Source of the DNA: an uncultured Lachnospiraceae bacterium
GTDB taxonomy: Bacteria > Bacillota > Clostridia > Lachnospirales > Lachnospiraceae
Assembly (NCBI GenBank): GCA_910578345.1
Contig: CAJTRA010000001.1
Span: 1-12,582, forward strand
Direction of reading: 5' to 3'
DNA: 12,582 nt
In this document: in pieces, positions 1 through 6,595 of the stretch
Numbering within the stretch: the first letter of the stretch is position 1
Layout: every line of letters begins with the position of its first letter
Made by a program: the position numbers and the translations under genes
Notes under the pieces: generated by a model
What the model saw: only the letters and a program-made list of their open reading frames with translations
Database searches by the model: none
Told to the model about the DNA's origin: nothing

Positions 1-399
1 GTGGTATAAGTCCACACCATGAAGTGTCTCATAGTCATAGCATCTCTTACGGAAACGGCTCAGGGTTTTGTCTGATATCGGCTGTTCTGCAAAGCTTGTT
101 GTATGCAACGCGTATTGAAGGTGGAGATCAAGCATCAGATTCTCAACGATTTCATCATCAGAATAATCAAAAAGTTCCTTGATGATGAGCGCACCGATAA
201 TAACGTTTACAGGTGCATTAGGTCTGGATGCTTTACCACTATACAAAACGGAAAAGCGCCCTTCATCTATCGCAGGAAAAACCTCATCGGCGAAGATTTT
301 CGCCCAGGATTTTTCCAAAGCTTTTCTTTCTCGTTCAGTCAGAGTTATAAAACTGTCATCTAATGATAATTGCTGGCAATCATTTGTTTGAAAAGACAT
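1..399 (-). CDS. IS1182-like transposase, N-terminal part (runs off window)
   Basis: This is the first 133 codons of a transposase read leftward off the window edge. The N-terminal region carries the DUF772 / InsH N-terminal type pattern: a stretch of small hydrophobics (NVIIGALIIKE), then a YSDDEIVENL-like helix, and then the SDKTLSRFRKR signature typical of IS1182- and IS5-type transposases. The DDE catalytic core would lie beyond position 1 and cannot be judged. The start at 399 is supported by AAAGGTGG at 408-415, eight bases upstream. The family would carry out DNA cut-and-paste transposition. The visible part is open with no frameshift. The wording matches transposases common in Lachnospiraceae, as I recall them. 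Assignment to IS1182 rather than another DUF772 group is less sure. Confidence 0.82.
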   Translation of the reverse strand, partial: MSFQTNDCQQLSLDDSFITLTERERKALEKSWAKIFADEVFPAIDEGRFSVLYSGKASRPNAPVNVIIGALIIKELFDYSDDEIVENLMLDLHLQYALHTTSFAEQPISDKTLSRFRKRCYDYETLHGVDLYH

Positions 400-429
400 A
401 GAACATACCACCTTTCAGAAGTTATTACT

Positions 430-435
430 ATTATA
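430..435 (-). promoter_or_regulatory. Candidate -10 box for the transposase
   Basis: Read on the minus strand, this is a perfect TATAAT about 31 bases upstream of the transposase start. No convincing -35 box lies 16-18 bases further upstream, as expected for a weak transposase promoter. Its placement inside an AT-rich leader lowers the significance. Confidence 0.35.
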
Positions 436-520
436 ACTTATAAAGCGATGGAATGCTTGTATTTACTGTAAAATATTAAATTTTCAAGGTTCTATTTCGA
501 GGGCTTTTGACCCCGGCATC

Positions 521-602
521 ATGGCATTAAGTTAATCCAGTACACAGCGTCTTCAGGAGAACTATATCATGCCAGGCGCGTCCGGCTCAAACTTAATACC
601 AT
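521..602. repeat. 13-base inverted repeat (12/13) flanking 56 bases
   Basis: Bases 521-533 (ATGGCATTAAGTT) and 590-602 (AACTTAATACCAT) are inverted copies with one mismatch. They enclose 56 bases with no open reading frame of note. The pair sits just outside the inferred IS end. It may be a small non-autonomous element, an excision scar, or chance. I see no target-site duplication next to it. Confidence 0.4.
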
Positions 603-656
603 CGATCCCCTATAGTATTTTACAGATCAGCCTTAATTATACACGCGAATCCCCAT

Positions 657-675
657 GATTCCGCCATGCGGAATC
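657..675. other. Short perfect hairpin after the methyltransferase gene
   Basis: An 8-bp perfect stem (GATTCCGC / GCGGAATC) with a 3-base loop lies 7 bases beyond the methyltransferase stop codon. No T-run follows on either strand, so it is not a classical intrinsic terminator. It may still help end or stabilise the methyltransferase transcript. Confidence 0.4.
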
Positions 676-682
676 GGGAATT

Positions 683-1507
683 TCACCCCTTGCGCGCCAC
701 TACATAGATCCGCTCGCTGACATCACGGACGGCTCCCATCGTGTCCGCATCCAACGCCTCCAAGAAGACCATGCCTGCCTGCCGCAGATAATCCTTCATC
801 TGCTCTATCCGATATCCCCGCTGGTAATGGGTCTCCTGAAATCTCCGATAGATTTCTGTATCTTTCTGCCCGGTTTCCTTCACAAAGACAGTCAGGTCAT
901 ATTCATTGATCTCTTCCGCTTCATGATAATAATTATCCCAGATAAAGCTGCAGTCTTCCCGGCTCTCTGCGATCGTCGCATCACCGATGACCGCCGCATA
1001 CTTATAGACCGTGTTGAAATCAAAGATAAAAATTCCCCGCGGGCAAAGATAGTTATTGACCAGTCGAAACGTCTGCACAACGCCTTCCTCTTCCAGCAGA
1101 TAATTGATCGAATCACAGACACTGATCACTGCACCCACAGCCCCGTACAGTTCAAATTCCCGCATATCCTGCAACAAGTAGAGAATATCCAGCCCGGCTT
1201 CTTCTCTCCTCTCCATGGCAATCTGAAGCATCTCCTGTGCGTTATCGATCCCGATCATCGTAAAGCCCCGCTGCGCAAGCATCTGTGTCAGCACGCCTGT
1301 GCCGCACCCCAAATCCAGGATGGTATTGCGTTCCTCCTGCAGATTTTTCTTTTCCTGATCCGACAGATCGGCGTTTCGCTCTTCTCTGGCGCTTTCCTGC
1401 TCTTCGTACAAGGCAAGCAGCTCCACGAGATGTTCACACCACTCTTCGTAGGGCGTATCATCCATAAATACATCGTATACCTGTGCAAAGCCTGTGTATG
1501 CTTCCAT
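683..1507 (-). CDS. Class I SAM-dependent methyltransferase
   Basis: A 274-residue cytosolic methyltransferase of the Rossmann type. The SAM-binding glycine loop is LDLGCGTG (residues 64-71) and the acidic end of strand 2 is the D in GID (88). CDSINYL (131-137) matches the post-motif region usual in this family. The substrate cannot be told. The open frame extends to 1588, but I choose the ATG at 1507. The protein then starts with EAYTGFAQVYD, the usual family start, and a promoter-like pair lies at 1541-1569, between the two candidate starts. About 25 highly charged residues (36-60, rich in E, K and R) sit between the N-terminal helix and the SAM loop. They make the protein longer than the roughly 245-250 residues I expect. 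The gene stands alone, after the terminator of the sugar locus. Confidence 0.85.
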   Translation of the reverse strand: MEAYTGFAQVYDVFMDDTPYEEWCEHLVELLALYEEQESAREERNADLSDQEKKNLQEERNTILDLGCGTGVLTQMLAQRGFTMIGIDNAQEMLQIAMERREEAGLDILYLLQDMREFELYGAVGAVISVCDSINYLLEEEGVVQTFRLVNNYLCPRGIFIFDFNTVYKYAAVIGDATIAESREDCSFIWDNYYHEAEEINEYDLTVFVKETGQKDTEIYRRFQETHYQRGYRIEQMKDYLRQAGMVFLEALDADTMGAVRDVSERIYVVARKG

Positions 1508-1540
1508 CTCTCGATCCGTACCTCTCCATAAACTTATCTC

Positions 1541-1569
1541 ATTGTACCGTCTTTTCACAGGATAAGCAA
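1541..1569 (-). promoter_or_regulatory. Candidate sigma-A promoter of the methyltransferase gene
   Basis: On the minus strand a TTGCTT -35-like box (1564-1569) is separated by 17 bases from TACAAT (1541-1546). Transcription would start near 1534, leaving a leader of about 27 bases before the ATG at 1507. The promoter lies just after the terminator at 1581-1639, as expected for the start of a new transcript. The -35 match is only partial. Confidence 0.5.
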
Positions 1570-1580
1570 TAACTATCCGC

Positions 1581-1639
1581 AAACGCAAAAGGGATGCCGC
1601 AGCAAAGAATTGAAAAAACTATCTTTGCTATGACACCCC
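1581..1639 (-). terminator. Intrinsic terminator downstream of the ribokinase remnant
   Basis: On the minus strand, bases 1639-1623 pair with 1607-1591 in a 17-bp stem with one mismatch and a few G-U pairs. The loop is 15 bases and is followed by TTTTGCGTTT (1590-1581). It begins 35 bases after the ribokinase stop codon at 1674. It would end the sugar-locus transcript and insulate the methyltransferase gene. Confidence 0.8.
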
Positions 1640-1673
1640 GCTTAATCCCCATACGTTCCAAAATCGTCCAGGA

Positions 1674-2374
1674 TCAAAAGCTCTCTGCCAGCACTTCCTC
1701 CAGCGTCGGAATGGAAGATTGTGCGCCTTTTCTTGTCACAACGATCGAAGCAACCCGATTGGCAAAGGACGCCGCTTCACACAGATCTTTCCCTCGGCAA
1801 ATTTGACGGCTGCCGCCGCCATGAAAGCATCTCCCGCCGCAGTCGTATCGACCGTCTGCACGGTAATGGCGGTGATTCTTACAATCCCAAACAACTCCGA
1901 ATCCAGGTACGCTCCCTGCTCTCCTAATGTCACCAGAATCAACCGGAATTTCCATCTGCAGCAGCACAATATCCGCGTTTTCGATCAACTTTCTGCCAAA
2001 ATCTATGTCTTTTACCGACATCGTTGCATTGGCGCCGGAAATCACAACAATACTGTTATCGCCCTCTTTGTTTACTGTAATGAAAGCCATTCCCGTTGCG
2101 GTATGCTTTCTTTTGATCACATTCTCAACATGCACGCCTGCCTTTGTCAAATTCTCCAGAAGAGTATTCCCATAATCGTCTTCCCCCCCCCCACTGCTCC
2201 GAGCATCGTCACGTCCGCTTTCAGTTTCCCTGCCGCATAAGCCTGGTTTGCTCCCTTTCCGCCCGGAATCAGGGTAATCTCCCTGGTCAGTATGGTTTCT
2301 CCTGTCAGCGGCGTATGATCCACATCCGCAACCATATCCATATTCAAACTTCCAACGATCAACAGTTTAACCAT
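1674..2374 (-). pseudogene. rbsK: Ribokinase (PfkB family), broken by two frameshifts and a deletion
   Basis: An intact version would phosphorylate ribose at O5 with ATP. The start at 2374 opens with KLLIVGSLNMDMV and the GGKGANQA sugar-binding motif, both typical of ribokinase. At 2183-2192 a run of ten C (G on the coding strand) shifts the frame; after it the second frame continues with DDYGNTLLENL and a normal ribokinase body to about LLQMEIPVD. Near 1936-1945 about 80 codons of the usual central region are missing. The sequence resumes in another frame at LVTLGEQGAYLD and keeps the catalytic DTTAAGDAF motif. Near 1786-1793 one base appears lost, and the C-terminus (ASFANRVASIVVTRKGAQ) continues in the previous frame. 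The remnant is 701 bases, against roughly 900 or more for a full gene. It lies 24 bases after the ADP-ribosylglycohydrolase gene, as last member of that operon. Confidence 0.9.
2183..2192. repeat. Run of ten C at the first ribokinase frameshift
   Basis: Ten consecutive C (ten G on the coding strand) sit where ribokinase switches frame. Five, eight or eleven G would restore the frame, and five would give the canonical family spacing (AVGEDDYG). Such tracts slip readily in replication and are also error-prone in sequencing. Confidence 0.9.
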
Positions 2375-2398
2375 AGCATCTTCTCTTTCCCGATCAGA

Positions 2399-4534
2399 TC
2401 AAACAGGCGAAATCCTGATCTTTCGATACCGCGCATGACTTCCGTCCTCCATCGATACGCCTACCGCACCCGCAAGGAACGGTCTCTCTTCATCGACTGC
2501 CGTCAATCTGCAGCCGTCAATCTCCGCAAGGATCCTGTTATCCTCAACCGTCACGGCGACTGTATACTCTCTGCCATTTTCCCAGACAAAAGCCGTCTCC
2601 TGCAGAATCAGATATCCATGATCGTTTTTCAAAAGAGCAGCCCTGCCTCCCGGAAGCAGACCGAAAGCATAAGAGCGGATCGCTCCCTGTACACGCACAT
2701 TGACTCTGTGCTTTTCACCCGTCAGCGGCGTAAAAGAAAATTCCGCCCGATAATTCTTCCAGTCATGATGCCCTGTATAAGCTTCCGCAAGATCCGAACA
2801 GGATAAATGCATCTGTCCCTGTTCCAGATACAGCAGTCCTTTCAGTTTAGAGAACTGGCTGATTTCCCGATGCAGGCCTGTCCACACTTCCTCATTTTCC
2901 TTCTCAAACAAAATACTGTAATCCGGTGTGCCATTCACATACAGATCGTCGATCATCCCTGTAAAATCAAATACCTGCGTATGCACGCCCTGTACATGGA
3001 AACAAAATCCCATCTCCCCCAGAAGAGCTCCTTCCATCGCAGGAATCGCAAATTCCAGTTCTTTCCATTCTCCCTTCCTCAACTGTTCTTTCGGCCCTTC
3101 CAAAATTTCCCCGGAACGCAGGTCCTTCACATACAGGCATACGAGCGCGTCGTCTCCATATGCCGGGATCATCGCACTGCCGTGCAGTTTCTGTCCCGGA
3201 TAAACCAACGGGGAGAAGCTGGGATCATATCTGCTGTCATGAAAATCTTCCGGCCTGTAATAGGTTTTCTTATAAACATAGACAGATTCGCCCGCTTCCA
3301 CCGGCTTTGCTATAAATTTAAGACAACGCCTGCCCGTATATGCCGCTTCCTCTGTATTGTAGATGTAGGATTCTCTTGTGTCCTTTTCTCCTCCTTGATT
3401 TCCAATGCAGACGCGGATCGCATGCGTGGAACCCGGAAACTCAAAATGACAGCCGTCAATCTGCTGTTCCGCAATCTGTCTCCACGGCTCCGGCATCGGT
3501 TCCCCAGACAGCGCATAAGCCAGTCTGGCAATATAAAGCGCTCCATACGGAATATCCATAAGGTTCCTGGAACCCATAACACTAGAGCAGGCCAGGAAAT
3601 CGTTGATCGGCCTGCGCCACTTATCATAGTCGATTCCTTCCAGTCCGTTTCTGACGCCCATGATGGTCGCCACATTACCCACATTGCAGTCGGTATCCCA
3701 TCCGCACATATTACAGATACACAGTGTGTTGGTGAAATCTCCCTCGCCGTAAAGCAGCGCCAGGATCATCACGGCTATATTCGGAATGATATGGCAGTTT
3801 CCCGCGTATTTATCATACCCATAATGGTCATGGATATAGCCGAAACATTCCCGCCAGTTCTCAGGATGCGCCTCATGATATGCCATCACGGCGCGTACCG
3901 CTTTCGTATACTCACAATCCGCCGGAAGATAGAACAATCCTTTCTCTATGATCTTAAGAAGATCTGTTTCCACAAAAGCATAACTGATGCATACGGCTAC
4001 AAAAATGCCTCCATAGATCCCATTCCCGTCATGGGTCACACTGGCAGCTTCCTTTGCAAACTTTGCCGCCAGATCCGGATTGCCGGGGGTTACAAGCCCC
4101 CAGGTATCAATAAAGATCTGCCCGCCGATCTGTTCTGCGATCGTACTGCCATTCTGCGCGATACTGCCGCTTTCCGGCGCCGTCATGCCGTTATGCAGAT
4201 TCAGGTACGCCGTATGCTCTGCAGAAATACCATATCCGCCCCACCAGAAGAAACCATGTTCAAAGGGTGCATAGTTAAGCAGCGCTTCCGCCACGTCCTG
4301 CGCCTTAAGGTCGAATCCGTGTCTGCCGTCCTCCAGCGCCCGCAGGAAGAACAGCGGCCCGTTACTGTCGTCGTCTGCCGCAAACTCTTTATAGTCCACG
4401 GGATAATGATATAACTCACCATAGAGATTTTTGATCTTATCATAGGTCCATCCCTCGATCGGTGCCCCTAGACGGATCCCGATTATTTTTGCCAGCCAGC
4501 CCGCATAAATCTTCTCAATATATTCCTGCCTCAT
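2399..4534 (-). CDS. ADP-ribosylglycohydrolase-fold protein with two C-terminal beta-sandwich-like domains
   Basis: A 711-residue protein without a signal peptide, so probably cytosolic. Residues 1 to about 360 form an ADP-ribosylglycohydrolase (DraG/ARH, PF03747-type) domain. DDDS (54-57) stands for the first metal-binding motif, usually DDT. WDTD (279-282) is the second motif, with its two aspartates at 280 and 282. The family hydrolyses N- or O-glycosidic bonds of ADP-ribose or related ribosides with Mg2+. About 365-535 looks like a carbohydrate-binding jelly-roll, and about 540-711 like a LamG / DUF1080-type concanavalin fold. The ATG at 4534 is chosen over 4567 because of AAGGAAG six bases upstream (4541-4547); the 4567 start would overlap the permease stop. 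Ribokinase and a sugar ABC transporter beside it suggest the substrate is an imported riboside, but this is inference. The frame is intact although its neighbours are broken. Confidence 0.82.
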   Translation of the reverse strand: MRQEYIEKIYAGWLAKIIGIRLGAPIEGWTYDKIKNLYGELYHYPVDYKEFAADDDSNGPLFFLRALEDGRHGFDLKAQDVAEALLNYAPFEHGFFWWGGYGISAEHTAYLNLHNGMTAPESGSIAQNGSTIAEQIGGQIFIDTWGLVTPGNPDLAAKFAKEAASVTHDGNGIYGGIFVAVCISYAFVETDLLKIIEKGLFYLPADCEYTKAVRAVMAYHEAHPENWRECFGYIHDHYGYDKYAGNCHIIPNIAVMILALLYGEGDFTNTLCICNMCGWDTDCNVGNVATIMGVRNGLEGIDYDKWRRPINDFLACSSVMGSRNLMDIPYGALYIARLAYALSGEPMPEPWRQIAEQQIDGCHFEFPGSTHAIRVCIGNQGGEKDTRESYIYNTEEAAYTGRRCLKFIAKPVEAGESVYVYKKTYYRPEDFHDSRYDPSFSPLVYPGQKLHGSAMIPAYGDDALVCLYVKDLRSGEILEGPKEQLRKGEWKELEFAIPAMEGALLGEMGFCFHVQGVHTQVFDFTGMIDDLYVNGTPDYSILFEKENEEVWTGLHREISQFSKLKGLLYLEQGQMHLSCSDLAEAYTGHHDWKNYRAEFSFTPLTGEKHRVNVRVQGAIRSYAFGLLPGGRAALLKNDHGYLILQETAFVWENGREYTVAVTVEDNRILAEIDGCRLTAVDEERPFLAGAVGVSMEDGSHARYRKIRISPV

Positions 4535-4540
4535 AACATT

Positions 4541-4547
4541 CTTCCTT
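4541..4547 (-). promoter_or_regulatory. Ribosome binding site that sets the start at 4534
   Basis: AAGGAAG on the minus strand lies six bases before the ATG at 4534. The upstream in-frame ATG at 4567 lacks a well-spaced site. This supports the shorter 711-residue product. Confidence 0.7.
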
Positions 4548-4563
4548 CTTTTCATCCGCTTTC

Positions 4564-5379
4564 TCATCCTTTGACGCTGCCGCTCGTCATGCCCTCGATA
4601 AATTTTCTGCTAAACAACAGGTACAGAATCACGATCGGCGCCATCGTGATCACACTCGCCGTATAGATCCGCGCCATATTGGATCCATACTGACCGGTAA
4701 ATCTTACAAATCTGGTAGTCACTGTTTTCAGGGCATCATCCGAAACAAAAGTATTGGACCACAGATATTCATTCCATACATTGACCAACACCAGCAGCGC
4801 AACCGTCAGAAAGATCGGTTTTGCTATGGGAATCGTGATCTTCAGGAAGGAATCCAGCTCGCTGCATCCATCGATCTTAGCCGCTTCTTCCAGTTCTCTC
4901 AGTATCCCCATCAGAAAAGTTTTCAATAACAGCATGTTAAAGGGAATCTGCATCGCCGTATAGACGATCATCAGCCCAAGTCTGTTCAAGAGGGAATAAT
5001 CCGGTACACCATACAGGAAGGGCGGCAGCGAGATCGCCACGAAGAAATAAGCTGTCATAAACCCTTTCATCTTAAACTCCAGCTTACTCAGCGCATACGC
5101 GCCCAGTCCAACCACGGTAAGAACGACCACAATCACAACGCCGGCCACTAACAGCGTATTCAGATAGGCAATGCCATACTCACCGATGGTCCATGCATCA
5201 ACATAATTCTCCAGTGTTGCCTGTTTCGGGAAACCGATCGGCATGGCCTTTACTTCCGAGTCACTGCGGAAAGAATTCAAAACCACCTGCAGCAGAGGGA
5301 TCAGGGCAAAGGACGCCATACCGATCAGGAATACCCACTTGACCAATGCCGCGGCAGCTGACTTTATCTTCTTATTCAT
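4564..5379 (-). CDS. CUT1 carbohydrate ABC transporter permease, MalG-type
   Basis: A 271-residue inner-membrane permease of the MalG/UgpE class. It has an N-terminal TM segment (about 14-36), further hydrophobic segments, and the cytoplasmic EAA loop EEAAKIDGCSELDSFLKITIP, whose EAA...G pattern docks onto the ATPase subunit. It ends in SGSVKG, the usual family C-terminus. The start at 5379 has a strong AGGAGG (5388-5393) eight bases upstream. The original permease 1 frame ended at 5372, giving an 8-base overlap typical of translational coupling. The stop codon lies about 30 bases before the ADP-ribosylglycohydrolase start. No ATPase gene is present; CUT1 systems often borrow a shared MsmX-like ATPase. 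The gene is open, but its binding protein and partner permease are broken, so it is probably no longer functional. Confidence 0.9.
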   Translation of the reverse strand: MNKKIKSAAAALVKWVFLIGMASFALIPLLQVVLNSFRSDSEVKAMPIGFPKQATLENYVDAWTIGEYGIAYLNTLLVAGVVIVVVLTVVGLGAYALSKLEFKMKGFMTAYFFVAISLPPFLYGVPDYSLLNRLGLMIVYTAMQIPFNMLLLKTFLMGILRELEEAAKIDGCSELDSFLKITIPIAKPIFLTVALLVLVNVWNEYLWSNTFVSDDALKTVTTRFVRFTGQYGSNMARIYTASVITMAPIVILYLLFSRKFIEGMTSGSVKG

Positions 5380-5872
5380 CGTCCAGACCTCCTCTCTTGC
5401 TAACCCACTTCTGGAAGAAATGAAGCAGAATGCAGATACCGCTCTACAGCACGCATAGAGCATTTGCATATCCTGCGCTGTACTTCACAAACGCATTCTT
5501 ATAAATCCAGGTCTCCAAGATTTCCGTCGAATTGGCAGGCCCTCCATTTTTCATAACATATACATAATCGAATGTCAAAAACGACCACATGATCGTCATG
5601 ATCAGCACAAACGCGATTGTCTGCCGGATGCCGGGAATCGAAACGCGCACAAGCTCCTGCAGGCTGTTCGCCCCATCCACTCTCGCCGCCTCATAGAGTG
5701 TAGGATCCACCTGCTGTAACGCACCCAGGAAAAGCGCCATCACAAATCCCCACCAATGCCAGTTATCCACAAACGCCACAGAGAACAATGCAATCTTCGG
5801 TTCTCCAAGCCACAGAACCTTAGACTGCTTTTCCAATCCCATCTTCTCGAAGATCGTATTCAACCCATAGAA
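5372..5872 (-). pseudogene. CUT1 sugar ABC permease, MalF-type, C-terminal remnant with premature stop
   Basis: This is the last roughly 165 codons of a MalF/UgpA-type permease. LWLGEPKIALFSV, DNWHWWGFVMALFLGALQQV and the EAA loop (EAARVDGANSLQELV) are diagnostic. The N-terminal half is missing and the frame is joined to a solute-binding protein at about 5864-5881. A TAG at 5444-5446 interrupts the frame where CAG (Gln) would be expected. The same frame then reads on as SGICILLHFFQKWVSKRGGL, a sensible final TM helix and tail, and ends with a TAA at 5372 overlapping the next gene's start. The native end is therefore 5372. The product would lack its first TM segments and last 24 residues. Confidence 0.88.
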
Positions 5873-6289
5873 AGGATTCATGTGAAGCACCTTTTCATCC
5901 ATTCCTTCCAGTTTCTCGAAATCAAATGCCTCGATCGGGAACGGCTGAATTGCGCCGTTATTGACTGCCGTGTAGAAAGTATCCATATCTGTATACAGGA
6001 AGTTCAGAATTTCCGTGCAGATCTCCGGATGATCTGAATTGGCATTCACGGCATAGCTCTTGCCGACTGCTAACGGGAACAACGCTCCTGCATCTTCATT
6101 TAAAACAGGCATCAATTCAAACGTCCAATCATAGTCCGGGAAAGTCTGTACAATCTGAGGTCCCCACCACGTTCCGCAGATAGACATGACTGCCCTTCCG
6201 TCTGCCAGAAGTGCAGGCTGATCGTCCTGCGTCACTGTCTGGGACGCCTGATCCATGATATATCCTTTATCCCACCATTCTCTGTCCCG
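5873..6289 (-). pseudogene. Sugar ABC solute-binding protein, C-terminal remnant fused to permease
   Basis: About 135 residues from the C-terminal half of an extracytoplasmic sugar-binding protein (family 1, PF01547-like). Matching features are REWWDKGYIMD, then ALLADGRAVMSICGTWWGP, then a segment on preserving native residues (FPLAVGKSYAVNANSDHPE) and ILNFLYTD. The N-terminal half with signal peptide and lipobox is gone: in this frame a run of G codons (6290-6296) and then a stop codon at 6314-6316 precede the coding part. Its own C-terminal end is also lost, as the frame passes at about 5864-5881 into permease 1 without a shift. The longest ATG-started frame of the chimera begins at 6256. 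No export signal and no promoter remain, so a functional product is unlikely. Confidence 0.85.
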
Positions 6290-6302
6290 CCCCCCCGTCG
6301 AG
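6290..6302. other. Deletion junction between divergent genes, with run of seven C
   Basis: To the left is minus-strand binding-protein coding sequence and to the right plus-strand kinase coding sequence. Both lack their 5' parts, which should have met head-to-head here. The join holds seven C (6290-6296). One deletion of both 5' ends and the promoter region between them would explain this. Confidence 0.6.
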
Positions 6303-6595
6303 GAGCCGGCTGATTATTTCCTGAAAAAGGAAATTAAAACAGTGATTATCACGCCTCTTCGTTTATGCCAGTCGATACGACCGGCGGCGCTGCCGCTTTT
6401 ATCTCCGCCCTTGTCTCCTACCTGTCGGAGGGCTATTCGCTGGATCACGCCATACGGATTGCCAATTATGCTGCCGGATTCTGTATTTCTCATCCGGGCG
6501 TTGTCACTGCCCTGGTGGATAAACTGACGCTGGAAACCTATGTCAACAAGCTGGAACCAGAACTTCTAACCCACGGAAGCGACATCCTTGCATAG
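6303..6595 (+). pseudogene. PfkB-family carbohydrate kinase, C-terminal remnant
   Basis: Plus-strand sequence first reads EPADYFLKKEIKTVIIT (6303-6353), the strand before the ATP-binding loop of PfkB sugar kinases. After about 10 bases the frame shifts by two and continues from 6365 as MPVDTTGGAAAFISALVSYL to a TAG at 6593-6595. The usual GSxG stretch of some 20-25 codons between the two parts is missing. The catalytic motif, normally DTTGAGDAF, reads DTTGGAAAF, so the general-base Asp is gone. The N-terminal two thirds were lost at the junction near 6300. It is divergent from the binding-protein/permease operon, so it was probably a second sugar kinase of the same locus. Its substrate cannot be told. 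Confidence 0.85.

Larger units (their letters stand above)
1..514 (-). mobile_element. Partial insertion sequence (IS1182-like), boundary tentative
   Basis: The transposase fragment and its leader probably belong to one insertion sequence. Read on the minus strand, the leader begins with GGGGTCAAAAGCCC (rc of 501-514) about 115 bases before the transposase ATG. Base composition changes here from AT-rich (about 415-490) to mixed. I take this as the possible element end. The other end is outside the window, so neither the terminal inverted repeat nor a target duplication can be confirmed. Confidence 0.35.

Noticed and set aside
657..675. Intrinsic terminator of the methyltransferase gene
   Set aside because: The stem is perfect but short, and no T-run follows on either strand. 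Kept only as a hairpin.
827..1531. 234-residue plus-strand open frame
   Set aside because: Antisense to the methyltransferase, with no domain and a composition typical of a shadow.
1508..1588. Longer methyltransferase with 27 extra N-terminal residues
   Set aside because: The extension covers the likely promoter and part of the terminator stem's tail, and the family starts at the EAYTGFAQVYD segment.
2183..2192. Phase-variable or programmed-frameshift switch in ribokinase
   Set aside because: The tract looks the part, but the gene has a large deletion and a second frameshift, so no tract length restores a working enzyme.
2807..4414. 535-residue plus-strand open frame
   Set aside because: Lies fully inside the ADP-ribosylglycohydrolase gene on the other strand. 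Its translation is rich in Arg, His, Ile and Cys without any family motif, so it is a shadow frame.
5444..6256. Functional fused binding-protein/permease
   Set aside because: No signal peptide, half of each partner missing, an internal stop before the native permease end, and no promoter. Decay is the better reading.
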